NCBI GenBank assembly: GCA_905221605.1
Contig: CAJNDS010002501.1
Location: 802,501 to 866,500 of the forward strand
Source: Symbiodinium natans
Lineage: Eukaryota > Sar > Dinophyceae > Suessiales > Symbiodiniaceae
Reading direction: 5' to 3'
Length of the DNA stretch: 64,000 nucleotides
Both the position numbers and the translations under genes were made by a program. The notes beneath the pieces were generated by a model. The model was not told the origin of the DNA. It saw only the letters and a list, made by a program, of their open reading frames with translations, and ran no database searches. This document shows positions 50,687-61,722 of this stretch, piece by piece. Within the stretch, counting starts at the first letter, position 1. Each line of letters opens with the position of its first letter.

Positions 50687-51960
50687 CATGGTGTAGACGA
50701 CACCTCTGCAATGAACCCGGAACAGGTTCCCAAAACCTCCTCAGATCCGAAGGCGCCGCAGTGCACTCAGACACTACATTCCGTCGTTCCTAACCCCTCT
50801 TATGCCATAAACTCGGGTTCATTGCAGCGGCGTAGTACACTGAGCTGCTTGACTAAGTGGGGGGCAGTCTCTTAGTCGCTTGGAGAAAAGCTGCGGATGT
50901 TCCAAGTCCAGGCATGTGCGTGCGAAGCCTCTCTACATCTCATGAATGGAGATGCCTCCACACCAACTCGAAGCTCACGATGATGAACATAGGGTTTAGG
51001 GTTTAGGGTTTAGGGTTTAGGGTTTAGGGTACCTAAGCCCTAACATACTTCCACCTCGAATTTACCCAAAACCGGACCCGTCCTCAAGTGCCAGAAATCA
51101 CTTTTGCCAGGCTTTCAGTCGATGACCAAGCCACTGGCCCAGATCTTCGGTGCCTTGGCCCAAGCCAGGGGTTTAGGGTTTAGGGTTTAGGGTTTTGGGG
51201 TTTTGGGTTTTGGGTTTAAGGTTTTGGGTTTTGGGTCTAGGGCCAGGGCTGAGGTTTTCGGATTCAGCGCCTGAGCATTGCCCATTTTTAGGGGTTTGTG
51301 GTTCCTTTACACAGGCAACCCCCCCTCCCCCCCTCCTCGGAAAAATGTCCTTCTGAGAAGATGGTTTCTGGGCCTCCAAGGTCTGGGGCTTCCGGTCTAG
51401 GTGCCTAGGTTAGGGCTTACACCACTTAGGGTTCAGGGCTTATACGTCGTCAAGGTTTCGGGTCTTGGGCAGTTTAGGGTTTAGGGTTCAGCCCTCAGCT
51501 TTTTGGAGTTTCATGGTTTTGCACATTCGCAGTGTTTCTGGAACAGAACCACCCGCCCTAGGCCCTGAGGTAAACCCGGAAGGCTCAATGATAACCATTG
51601 GTACAGGTACCAGAACGCCACGCATCCTAAACCTGAAGCACGCCACCAATCTCGCAATACCTGCGGTGCAGCCACACCCGAAAAAGCCAAAAGCAAATCC
51701 AAAACCTCTAAACACCCCCGAAACCCTAAAGCCCCCAAACCTTAACTAAGCCTTAAGCCCTTCGATTCTCCATGTTGGCCAGCCTGGCGGAGGTGAGGAT
51801 GTTGCAAAGAAGGCCGGGATTTGGACGTGCGTTTGGGCATTTTGTTGTCCCAGGCATGTCGCCAGGTGTTCGATTTGCGCATGCACGCATGCACGTACAT
51901 ACATATATATATATATATACTATGCAATTACAAATACATGTACATATGCATATGTATACA

Positions 51961-51996
<36 letters not shown>

Positions 51997-52779
51997 TACA
52001 TGCATACATATATATATATATATGTATGTATAAGATATACGTTGTCGTATATCATGTCTCTATATCGGATGTGTATACACACATAGACCACACTATATCT
52101 ATACATGTATGTATGTATGTATGTATGTATGCATGCATGCATGTATGTATGTATGTATGTATGTATGTATGTATGTATGTATGTATGTATGTATGCGTGT
52201 ATGTATGTTTGTATGTTTGTATGCATGTATGTATGTATATATTTCTATGCGTGTATACACGCATTCGAAAACTAGCGCTGCCAACATTGAAGGGTCTAGA
52301 GTTTAGGTTTAGGGTAAACTCTCACATATTTAGAGTGATCGGTTTAAGGTGAATCGCGAAGCATCAAGCGTTGAGGCTTGAATCACACAGCATCAAGCAT
52401 TGAGGGTGAACACCCCAGCCGCGCAAAGCTCGCCGTTTGGCACGTTCGGGTTGGTACGCTTGGGTGCAGAGGTTAAGGACATGAGGTTAAGGAGATGAGT
52501 GGCCAGAATGGCACCAAATTTTTGCGTGTAGAAACTTGGGAGCCATGTGCGCAAACCCTTTCCGCAGACCCCAAGTTAAGCCTCGTAAACCCCTGTGAAC
52601 CCCCAGAATCCCACACCCCCCCCCCCCCCCCCCTTTCCTAAATCCTAGACACTCCAAGCCCCCAAACCCTTAAGCAGTGGTTTCTATAAACCCGAAGGCC
52701 CCAACCCCAAGACCCTAGACCCTAAACCCTAAACCCCGGAACCCTCAACCCTCAACCCTACACCCTAGAGCGGAAAGAG
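50687..52779. other. Repeat-rich intergenic stretch
   Basis: Contains short TTTAGGG arrays (50991-51030, 51171-51245), a TATG/ATAC microsatellite (51895-52250), a poly-C run (52617-52633) and degenerate CCCTAAA (52690-52766). An open frame at 51772-51870 is not convincing as a gene. Confidence 0.45.
51895..52250. repeat. ATAC / TATG microsatellite block
   Basis: TACATA and TATATA units (51895-52030), a unique spacer, then about 35 TATG/TGCATG units (52105-52245). The two halves are complementary in part. Confidence 0.9.
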
Positions 52780-52860
52780 GTGGGCCCCGTGTGGGGCCTT
52801 GGCTCAAACACCCGTGGCGACCCTGGCCCTTGGGAAGGACCGGGGAAGAGTGCTTGGCAG
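52780..52860 (+). CDS. Exon, unrecognised
   Basis: 27 codons reading VGPVWGLGSNTRGDPGPWE..., acceptor AAAGAG, donor CAG|GTTTAGGG. CCCTAAA-type repeats end 15 bases upstream. Confidence 0.45.
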
Positions 52861-55385
52861 GTTTAGGGTGTGGGGCTTGGGGTTTTTTGGGGTTTTAGGC
52901 TTGTGGGGTCTTCGGGTTGGGCTCTAGGATTTAGAGTTAAGTTAAGGGTTCTATAAGGGTTCTGAAGTTAAGGGTCGAGGTTTGACCTCTGCTTCGGTGG
53001 TTTCTTGCTCGGCAAGGAATGGGATTGCTGGCCGGCGAGAGCCCTAGCACCCTGAAGCCTAGCATGCTGGAGATTTTGGAACGCTAGCGTGGGTGGGGGG
53101 GTTGTCGGGGGAGGGGGAGTACTGCCGCAGGCCTGAAGCCGGTTTAGGGTTTCACGCTTGGTCTGAGGTAGAATGCATGGATCCTGATCTTCAGACCTCA
53201 GACATCACCAAATGCAGCTGTCAACGACACTGTTCCTGCTGTAGCGCATACAAATCTACGTACATACATGCATAGAGTGCTGCATTGCAAAAAGTAAAGC
53301 TAAATACACATACATATATGTATATGCAGAGGCCCGCATCATCGACCCTGAAATGGGGAGTACTTTGAATGGATTGCAGGAGAGCTCCGTGCCATGTGGA
53401 AGCCGACGGGCCAGGAGGGTTGAGCATGTTGCTTGGGGTTTCGGGTTTAGGGTTTGGGGTTTGGGGTTTGGGGTTCTGGGTCCCTAGGCCCCAAAGCCCT
53501 TGAAGCCCCCAACGACCTCGAAGCCTTCAAAGCTTCAAGCCCAGCTTCAATCGATCCAAAGACACACACACAGAGACAAAGCCCGAGGGCAACTGCATTG
53601 GGTGGGCAGTTGTGGGCTTATGGTACAGCCCCCTGGTACTGAGAGTTCTGGGCTGCCACAGGCGAATCTTCTCGGTTTCACTTTCCTCCTCAAGGGGTTG
53701 AAGGGCTGCAGCTTGGCTTCTTTGCAGCTACCATGGCTTATACTTGTTCTTCACAGAAAGCTCTAGCTGAGCGCCACCCTGATGAGGAGAATCTCTGGCT
53801 GCACGGGGGCAACTTCATGCTCTTGGGACGCATTTTGACGGAGCCCAAAGTACCAACCTTCTCCCCCCCCCCCGAATCGCAGTCATGTCAAAGTCCTCAT
53901 ATACTACACTGTGAAAAGTGCCCCCCCCCCCCCCACCCCCCCCCCCCCCAAACAAAAAAAAGAAATACTAAGAAAAAAAGAGAAACAGACATAGTATGTA
54001 TATATATATATATACCACTAAGAATCTCGTTCTTGCAAGAGCAAGCGGTTCAACGAAGGCTTAATCGCCTCCATTCTCATCACCTGGCACTGCAGCTCAA
54101 GGCACGGCAGGTGGGCTTGGACACCCAGGCGCCGGGGCTCAAGAGATCAAAGCACCTGCCAGTGAGCATTCTAAGATTCTACTTGGGATGGTCCCTCTTG
54201 TACTAACAGTCCTTAAGAGGGATTATTGTACCCCTATTCTCATCCCTATTGAGGGCTGTTAGTATAAGTGGGAGCATCCCAAGATACCACGAGGATGGTC
54301 CGGGTTGCAGCATTCGTGCGAGATATGTAGCACAGACACGTGGCGCAGCGCATCTCAGGTGTTCTGAGCAGCTCGTTGCAGCTGCCAGATGCCAGCAGAT
54401 GCCAGCAAGATGGCCATGTAGGTGCCCGTGCATTCAGTTTCATTGTGGGCGCCTGTGCATGCTGGACGTTGCGCCTCGATGACAAAATCCTTTGAACAGC
54501 CTTCAAAGGATGGAAATTCGCAGCAGTACAGTGGAAGCAGCAAGCTCGGCAGTGAGCCGTCGCCAGCTTAGGTTCCAGCAGTGACAGAACCAGGTTTGAG
54601 CGTTTCGGGTTTAGGGTGTCTGGTTGTTGTGTCTTCTTTTACACGAAGCTCATAGACCTGGAGCATGGAGCCCAAACCCCAAATACCCTAAAACCCAAAA
54701 GCCCGAAACCTCTTGGAAGGGGTGACCTAATTAGCACACTTGCTCCACTGTTTCGCCAAAGCAATCCCTCCAATCCCCGCTGGCGTCAACCTTGAAAATA
54801 TCCTGGGCCCGTAGCACCTGTCGCCGTAACCCCTGGGATGGTGAACCCCCCCCACGCTTCAACTGCACTCCTTCCGTAACAGTGAGCTGCAGCGTTGACG
54901 TGTCCTTCCTGCTTTGCAACTCTTGGCACGGCAAGGGCCCCAGTAGCCCCACGCGCCCAGATGAGCTCTGACGCCTGGGCCTGGCCCGACTTCCGGCTGT
55001 CCCGGGGAGCTTGCATGTTGAGCAGGGTTGGATGTTTTGGCTTGCAGCTCATAATTGGGGCCCACCAGGGCACAAATTAAGAGCTCTTTACAGCGCCGAG
55101 GTTTGATCTTCTAAACAACTGGAAGGCCTGCCTTAGCCTCACACGAAGGCACATGCCGGCGAAGTTCTCCAGAAAAAGGATGCTCCTGACCATGTCCTGC
55201 AGATTCAGGGGTGTTCAGGAGCCTTGAGAAGCCATGGTTTTTGTTGTTTCGGGGTTTCGGGGTTGTGGTGCTAGGGTGCGGACGTGTGAGGGTGGGTCTT
55301 CTTGGCTCTGCCTCAGGCCTTAGCCCCCGCCTCAATCAACCCTGAGGATGACACTCTGGTAGGCCAGTGGCAGGACCCGATGTAG
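52780..55385 (+). CDS. Unrecognised gene, 3' part (four exons to a stop)
   Basis: Seen: exons 52780-52860 (GPVWGLGSNTRGDPGPW...), 53757-53849 (ALAERHPDEENLWLHGGNF...), 54042-54110 (AVQRRLNRLHSHHLALQLK...) and 55317-55385 (ALAPASINPEDDTLVGQWQD... TAG). The last three join in phase 0, with donors AAA|GTACCA and CAG|GTGGGC. The first exon ends CAG|GTTTAG in a telomere repeat, and its link to the second is by position only. An M1 hairpin element (54183-54282) sits in the third intron. No family was recognised. Confidence 0.45.
53757..53849 (+). CDS. Exon, unrecognised
   Basis: 31 codons KALAERHPDEENLWLHGGNF then MLLGRILTEPK; acceptor TTCACAG, donor GTACCA. Confidence 0.55.
54042..54110 (+). CDS. 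Exon, unrecognised
   Basis: 23 codons QAVQRRLNRLHSHHLALQLK then ARQ, probably helical; donor CAG|GTGGGC. Confidence 0.5.
54183..54282. mobile_element. M1 inverted-repeat element, best hairpin
   Basis: 100 bases. The left arm (TTGGGATGGTCCCTCTTGTA, CTAACAGTCCTTAAGAGGGA) pairs with the right arm almost throughout. Flanks GATTCTAC and GATACCAC match at 6 of 8 positions. Confidence 0.8.
55317..55385 (+). CDS. Terminal exon, unrecognised
   Basis: 22 codons ALAPASINPEDDTLVGQWQD then PM and TAG, after CCTCAG. Confidence 0.5.
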   Translation, partial: ALAPASINPEDDTLVGQWQDPM

Positions 55386-55614
55386 CACCTTGTGCTAGTA
55401 CTGTGGGCAAGACTTTTTGGGATCCTCTGAGTTTGGGCTATCAGATCTATCAGGATGGTTCGCGCGCAATCCCTCGCAAGTGCTTTTTTTCGAGCTTCGC
55501 GATATTTCCCGGGCTTCCTCTCTCACAAGGGCCCTGGCCGTCGAAAGGGGCGGCTCGGTGTGTAGGTCGAAAAGTGCGCCCTGTCCGACACTCTTTAGCG
55601 TAGCAAGCCCTTGA

Positions 55615-55696
55615 AACGGTTTGAGAGGCCACGCGCCGCAATTCAAGTGCAGCTTAACGGTTTGAGAGGCCACGCGCCGTAATTCAAGTGCAGCTT
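55615..55696 (+). repeat. 41-base tandem duplication
   Basis: Two copies starting AACGGTTTGAGAGGCCACGC and ending AATTCAAGTGCAGCTT (55615-55655, 55656-55696) differ at one base. Confidence 0.95.
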
Positions 55697-56228
55697 AGCT
55701 CATGTATCTTCGGGCTTCGGGGTTTAGGCTTTAGTTAGGGTTCAGGGTTTAAAGGGAACTCACTGATTTGGCAGCATCGCCGCGCAGCCAGTACGAGCCA
55801 TGACCCCGCACGCTTTGTCTCCTGCAGCCTGGCAACGTCCGCTTTCTTTCAACCGCCTATGCTGTAACAATTGATCCCTTACACCCTAGCCCTAAGCCCT
55901 GATAACCCTAAACCCGAATTAAAACGGGCCTCCATAGAATGCGACCAAGAATGACAATGCATGACAAGAATGACAGTAATATTGGCATTGAGAGCAACAA
56001 TAACAATAAGGCCGCAGGAACAAGACCAATAAGAAGAACAGCAAGAAGAAACAACACAACGACTGAGAAGACTAAGAACAATAGCAAGAGTCATGGAAGG
56101 GTACGCTCATCGACAGGTTCAAGCATCAAATTCCCGGCACTTTGAACCTAACCCAAACCCTAAACCCTAAACCCGAAACCCTAAACCCTAAACCCGAAAC
56201 CCTAAACCCTAAACCCCGGACCCATGCA

Positions 56229-58192
56229 GAGTTAGACAGCGCCCGCGGAGTGGCGGTGATGTGTGTCGCGTCCGCATGAGCGTCGCGGGCAAGAGGTCAG
56301 AGCTGCCGGAGGGTTTAGGGTTTAGGGTTCAGGGAAGTTTAGGGTTTAGGGTTTAGGGTTTAGGGTTTAGGGGTTTAGGGCTTCAGGGCTTCAGGGCTTG
56401 AGGGGTTCAGGGGTTCAGGGGTTTAGGGCTTGAGGGGTTCAGGGGTTCAGGGGTTTAGGGGTTTAGAGGTTTAGGGGTGCCTAGGGTTTAGGGTTCAGGG
56501 GTTCAGGGGTTTAGGCGTTTAGGGGTTTGGCGGTTTAGGGGTTTGGGGGTGTCTAGGCGTGTGGTTTAGGGTTCATGGTTTAAGGGTTTCGGGGAATGTG
56601 ACTTGTCCTGACGTGGTACACGAGCGTTTAGGGTTAGGTCGTACCGGGACAGGACATATACGGTATACTCCAAAATAGCATAATCCGGCTTGTAGGGACT
56701 CCCCAAACAGGTACCCATATTTCCGGAAACCCCTGCATGAAGTGCCCTAAACCCTGAACCCAAAAACACTAAACCCTAAACCCTAAACCCTAAACCCTAA
56801 ACCCTAAACCCGCCCCAAACCCTGCCTTGTGGAAGGTCTGGGTCCAAATCATCGGAGGCCTGGGTTTGGGTACTCCACAGCTGTCGGGTTTAGGGTCCAG
56901 AGGGTTTGGGTTTAGGGTTAGGGTTAGGGTTTAGGGTTTAGGGTTTAGGGTTTAGGGCTTAGGGCTTAGGGTTTCGGTCTTAGGGTCTAGGGTTTAGGGT
57001 TTAGGGCAGCCTGTCGGTGCTCGAGGGTTTCTGAAGTGCCCAATGAACCTGCTCGAATCTGATCTGAGTGCAGACGCAATCTGCGCCAGGCAGTATTGGA
57101 AACCCCATTTCTAAACCCTAAACCCTAAACCTGTTTCTGCAGTAGGGGCCCGCTTTGGGGGATGCCAAAAGCTGTCCAGCCTTTGCACACAAGGGGTTTA
57201 TAGGAGGTTTAGGGTTTAGGGGCTTGGGTCCGGATTTGGGTTCTTCATGCCTCTTGCATTTTTTGGTAGACCCGGACGGAAAGCGCCCCGACCTTGCCAA
57301 AAGGCTTTCTTTTGCTTCGACGGTCTGAAGAGCCTCGCTGCTCGGACCTGCTTCAAGATTCGGTGGGTTTCGTGTTTTTTGCATTTTCACATTGCAATCT
57401 GGGGGTTAAGGGTTTAGGGTTTTGGGTTTAGGGTTTTGAGTTTAGGGTTTAGGTGGGGGGCTTGAGGATGCAAAAAGGGTTGGGCCTACGTGTTTGTGGT
57501 ATCCTTGGGGAGGCCATGCCACCCCAAGCCTCCATGCCATCTTCTTGCGAGCTTCTGGAAGAGGGTGAGAAGTGAACACAGCCCCTAAACCCGAAACCCT
57601 AAATCCGCCAACCCTACAGACTCTAAGCCCGCCTTGTTCTGTCGAGGTTGTTGGCAAGCCGCGTGACGAGGCCGGGCAGGTAGGCCTGCTTTATACGGGA
57701 ACTCAAACTGAAACTAAGTGCGGGGTCTCGCCCGTCGAGCAGCAGACCCCAACGTCTGGCCGCATGTCCTAGGCAACGAACTCTGGGCCTCTCCATATAA
57801 GATTAAGGTGAATGGTTCAGGGTCTACGGGCATCCGAACCACTCCACCTTCCATGGGCTGTGGAAAGACTTCCAACAGCTTCCAGGAGTTTCGGAAAGCT
57901 CAGAGTGAGCCATAAAGGTATTAGACAGAAGTGCTTAAGGAGAAAGATTGAAGTAAACCTTACACGGGAGCGTTTAAGCAGAGAGAAAGAACTAAAGGAA
58001 CCGTTAATGGCGTGCAGTGTGGGTGGGTAGGTTGACAAGCGACGCAAGCGCGAAGCCCTGGGTTCTTTCACGCCCGAGATTGCAACCTTGATGCGTCCTA
58101 GAAATCCCGGAAACACCATGAGCCGCGATATTAAGTGCAAAGGCTATCCAGTAAACCCCTGTAAAGCACAAACCATGCAAAAAATAAGCTCT

Positions 58193-58230
<38 letters not shown>

Positions 58231-58531
58231 ACATATATATATATATATATGTAAACAACAACTGTAAAACCCTGTCAACCTTTTGACCCTAGTGGGGCAC
58301 CCCAGGCGCGGACTGTCCCTCAATCAAAGGCGCACGAGCGCGTGCGCACGCGCCACGCCCGGTGACGCGAGGAGTTTTTTGCAGAAGCCGTGGAACATCC
58401 TGATAATCCCGAAACGTCTGTCCGAAAACTCTGTGTACCTCCACTTCTGGTATTGTGCTACTGCACTGTGTGTGTGTGTGTGTGCGCTTCAGGTTCACAA
58501 GGATCACCCGAAAATGGCAAAGACAGCCGAG
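56229..58531 (+). CDS. Unrecognised gene fragment (three short exons)
   Basis: Candidate exons: about 56229-56312 (RQRPRSGGDVCRVRMSVAG..., between CCCTAAA and TTTAGGG arrays), 57620-57679 (TLSPPCSVEVVGKPRDEAGQ, donor CAG|GTAGGC) and 58493-58531 (VHKDHPKMAKTAE, donor GAG|GTGCGT). The last two join in phase 0. No family recognised, and no start or stop placed. Confidence 0.35.
56305..56580 (+). repeat. TTTAGGGG / TTCAGGGG array
   Basis: Changes from TTTAGGG heptamers to 8-base GGGGTTTA/GGGGTTCA units. Confidence 0.85.
56885..57010 (+). repeat. TTTAGGG array
   Basis: About sixteen units with a few TTAGGG. Confidence 0.85.
58196..58252. repeat. (CT)n then (TA)n microsatellite
   Basis: CTCTCT over 30 bases followed by ATATAT ending in a short palindrome. 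Confidence 0.9.
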
Positions 58532-59518
58532 GTGCGTGCCTTTGACGGGCTTCAGGATTACAAGTTCACTTTTTTTAGCTGCTCCGAGCGTGAGGTTCAG
58601 AGCTGTGGGGCTTCAGACGTTGGATTCGTCAACCTTCCCCTTCCTGAACCCAGAATTTACTTGTCCCAGTGTTTTCAGTGATTCAGGGGCAAGGAATCGT
58701 CCCATGGTTTGGGGTCCGCATACATTGTTCGGGTGTCATCAGAATGATCCAGTAAACCTTCGACGGCCTTTGAAAACAAGGCCCGAGTTTTTGTTTTAGA
58801 GTTTAGGGCGACCTGGGTGTCTGCACTCTGCTACCCCAAGCCCTGGGAGCTTAGGCTGTCTACAACTCTGGTGTTTTCTGGCCAGCTCTGCAGGTAAATG
58901 AGCGGGGTGTCAGCAACTCAACCCTACAGCAAACTGCAGTAAACATGTTGAAACATAGCCGACTCCTATCATGGATTCTAAGTAGCTGTCACCCCATTAT
59001 GGCACCAGACCACGTCACATAGACAAGTTTAGTGATCTGGGGCGGAATTCTCTGCTGCTGTGGAAACATCTTCGATTGAAATTCCCGAGTATTGTCATTG
59101 CCACCCCGATTCTCAAACATGTCTTATGCACCTCGAAAAGATACCCTGTCAGGGGCCCAGATTATGGACTTTGCATGTTGGTTCAAATTGGGCAATCTCC
59201 TAGGCTGTCCCATGTGTGGGCACTGATGAAGGCCTGAGTAGAGAATAAATGTGTCTGACGGACGGGTTCTGCTTGTTTTCAGACTTCGACATCTGCAGCC
59301 TTACATGCCTTAACCTTAACCCCCGAAACCTTATCAGCCCTAAACCCTAAACCCTAAACCCTAAACCCTGAACCCTAAACCCTAAACCCTAAACCCTGAT
59401 TCTTGCGCTTTCCCGAAGCTCGAAGCCACGCTGCCGAGGCCTCGAAGCGACCTTTGCCGGGCGGGCAGGCGAAACCATGGTGGAGCTTTCTTGCAGGAAT
59501 CCAATGGTCCGAGGGAAT

Positions 59519-59748
59519 ATGGGGGTCGGATAAATACTGATAATATTCCCTTATATTCCCTTATCGTCCCTATAGAATGATACGAATATATGAGGCAGGG
59601 TTTATATTCCTTATACACTCACCAGTATTAAACAGGAACCTTACATACACTCACCAACAGTAGCAATATAAACCCTACTTCATATCCTCCAAACCCTATT
59701 CTAATCATTAAAGGCCCTACATTAGCGGCCCTACATTAGCGAATCTGC
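59519..59748. mobile_element. M2 element, enlarged
   Basis: GGGGGTCGGATAAATACTGA on the left and TTCTAATCATTAAAGGCCCT on the right, with an internal tandem of ACACTCACCA... and a duplicated CGGCCCTACATTAG. Confidence 0.6.
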
Positions 59749-60283
59749 AGCAACCCCCTCCACCCCGCGCGTGGTAAGCTGTTCATGCAGTTGCCCGCTT
59801 ATGGCAGTTGTAGCTACACGAAGTAGAATGGTCGTGTCGTGGGAGTTCTACATTCTGGGGCTTCGCAGGACTGGGGCAGATGAGATCAAAATATCTAAGC
59901 GGTGCAGCAAGGGCAAGTGAAAAACTTGTTTGCGTAGCCAACTCTAGTCATTGAGGTTGTCGCAAAACGTGCAGTGAGCAGCTCCCAGTCTCACAGCCGG
60001 GAGTGCCGTGCTTCATGACCGTGGAACGTCCTCAAAGTGCCGAGAAAAAAAACCCACGATCCCTTCACAGCTTTGCATCGTGCATTCTTTGCTGCTTCCC
60101 ATCCCAAATCTGCAGTTAGCGCGCCCAAGCAGAAACATCCAAGCCCTAAACCCTGAACCCTAAACCCTAAACCACCCTTCCCTGGAGGTGGAGAGAATCT
60201 TGGAACTCCTCCCAGGCAGCTCAACGGGGAACAGCGCTGTCCTAAAATTCACTTTGTTGAGGCCCAAGGTGGAGGCTTATACT

Positions 60284-60366
60284 TTGGGATCTTCCCCCTT
60301 ATACCAACAGTCCTTCACAGGGATTCTAGTATCATAATCCTGTTAGCAAAGGGCGGAACATCCCAA
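60284..60366. mobile_element. M1 element with perfect 8-base target duplication
   Basis: TTGGGATCTTCCCCCTTATA...GCGGAACATCCCAA. CTTATACT flanks it at 60276-60283 and 60367-60374. Confidence 0.85.
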
Positions 60367-60434
60367 CTTATACTAGTTCTCAGGATGCTGAAGAACCCAG
60401 GCCCTGCTTGTGTAAACAGCTGGGAATCCCTTGC

Positions 60435-60715
60435 CCTAAACCCTAAACCCAAACCCTAAACCCTAAACCCTAAACCCTAAACCCTAAACCCTAAACCCTA
60501 AACCCTAAACCCTAAACCCTAAACCCTAAACCCTAAACCCTAAACCCTAAACCCTAAACCCTAAACCCTAAACCCTGCCTAAACCCTAAACCCTAAACCC
60601 TGAACCCTGAACCCTGAATCCTTCACCCTAAACCCTAAACCCTAAACCCTAAACTTAAACCAAAAACCCTAAACCCCAAACCCTAAACCCTAAACCCCAA
60701 ACCCCCAACCTCTGT
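60435..60715 (-). repeat. Long CCCTAAA array
   Basis: About 38 units, of which about 20 are consecutive and perfect. Confidence 0.95.
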
Positions 60716-61665
60716 AGAAACTCAGGGCGCCCCCGGCTGAAAGCTACCGCTGCTACAGGGCCATCAAGCGGACCCACCGTGCGCATCGAGGCGGCTTTTG
60801 ACCAAGACTGCATTTCAAGCCACGATCCCAAGTTCGGTTGCTCTCTCCTGGCAGCAGCAATCGCTAGTAGGGCTTAGGCCGAACTCGTACGTCGTACCAT
60901 AAGCCGGACCCACCAAAAGCTCAAGTATTCGAAATGCGTGATGCGTTAATCATTGCCATCGTCTTGCCCCGCTGCCCAGCTCTCCTCAACGAGCAGTGAG
61001 AGCTGCCACAAGTCGTTGCTTCTTCTGGCAGAGTGGTGTTTAGCTTCTGTTGCGCCTTTGTCATGTAGACTCAACTCCTCCAGGAGTGCGCAGGGGGGGG
61101 GGGAATGCTTTGGACAAGTTCGAACTCGCGGGCGCACCCCTTGGGCATCAAGGACTGCGTTGCCGTTGGCCCAGCACACACAGGAGGCATCCTGAGCCCC
61201 CTTGCAACCCTTGCAGCCCTTAACCCATGAGAATGCCATCCCTTGATCCGCAAGCCCATATCACCTCTTTCACCCCTCATTTCCACGAAAATTCAGCAGC
61301 CTAAGCAATTTCCATCACGGTGTCCCCGAAAACAACTATAGTTCTATACATATTAATATGCGACAAACGATAAACTAGCACGCGACACCAGTTGTGATCA
61401 AACAGGCCCTTTCTCCCACACCTTAAACCTAAGCCCCAAACCCCAAACAACAAATGCGATAAACGATAAAGCAAATACGCAAAATAGTATGAACATTAAT
61501 GAGCAAAGAAAACCTAACCTAACCCCAACCCCTCCCCCAAGAAAGGCCCCCCCACGGCCCCCAAAGCCATCCATAGAGCCCCTAGCCCTAAACCCTAAAC
61601 CCTAAACCCTAAACCCTAAACCCTAAACTGCCAGGGCCCCCCAAAGCTGCCCCAAGAGCCCTCGC

Positions 61666-61722
61666 ATGGCGTGGCGCTGGGCATTAGTCTCCCTCGCTGT
61701 CGGCCGCGCTCCGACGTTCGAG
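61666..61722 (+). CDS. Methyltransferase-like gene exon 1 (signal-peptide-like)
   Basis: ATG 61666 opens MAWRWALVSLAVGRAPTFE, a hydrophobic N-terminus; donor GAG|GTGCCT, phase 0. The exon follows a CCCTAAA array (61580-61630) and precedes TTTAGGG repeats (61750-61795). Confidence 0.55.

Larger units (their letters stand above)
58532..61665. other. Gene-poor stretch
   Basis: Contains CCCTAAA at 59338-59400, an M2 element (59519-59748), an M1 element (60284-60366) and a long CCCTAAA array (60435-60715). A possible exon after that array (60731-60799, PPAESYRCYRAIKRTHRAHR, TGA) is unrecognised. Otherwise no coding signal. Confidence 0.4.

Noticed and set aside
51742-52352. Tyr-Ile-His and Cys-Met-Tyr-Val repeat ORFs on both strands
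   Set aside because: Translation of the ATAC/TATG microsatellite.
54786-55073. 95-codon minus-strand open frame
   Set aside because: No domain recognised and no splice or repeat context supporting a minus-strand gene; possible, but not supported.
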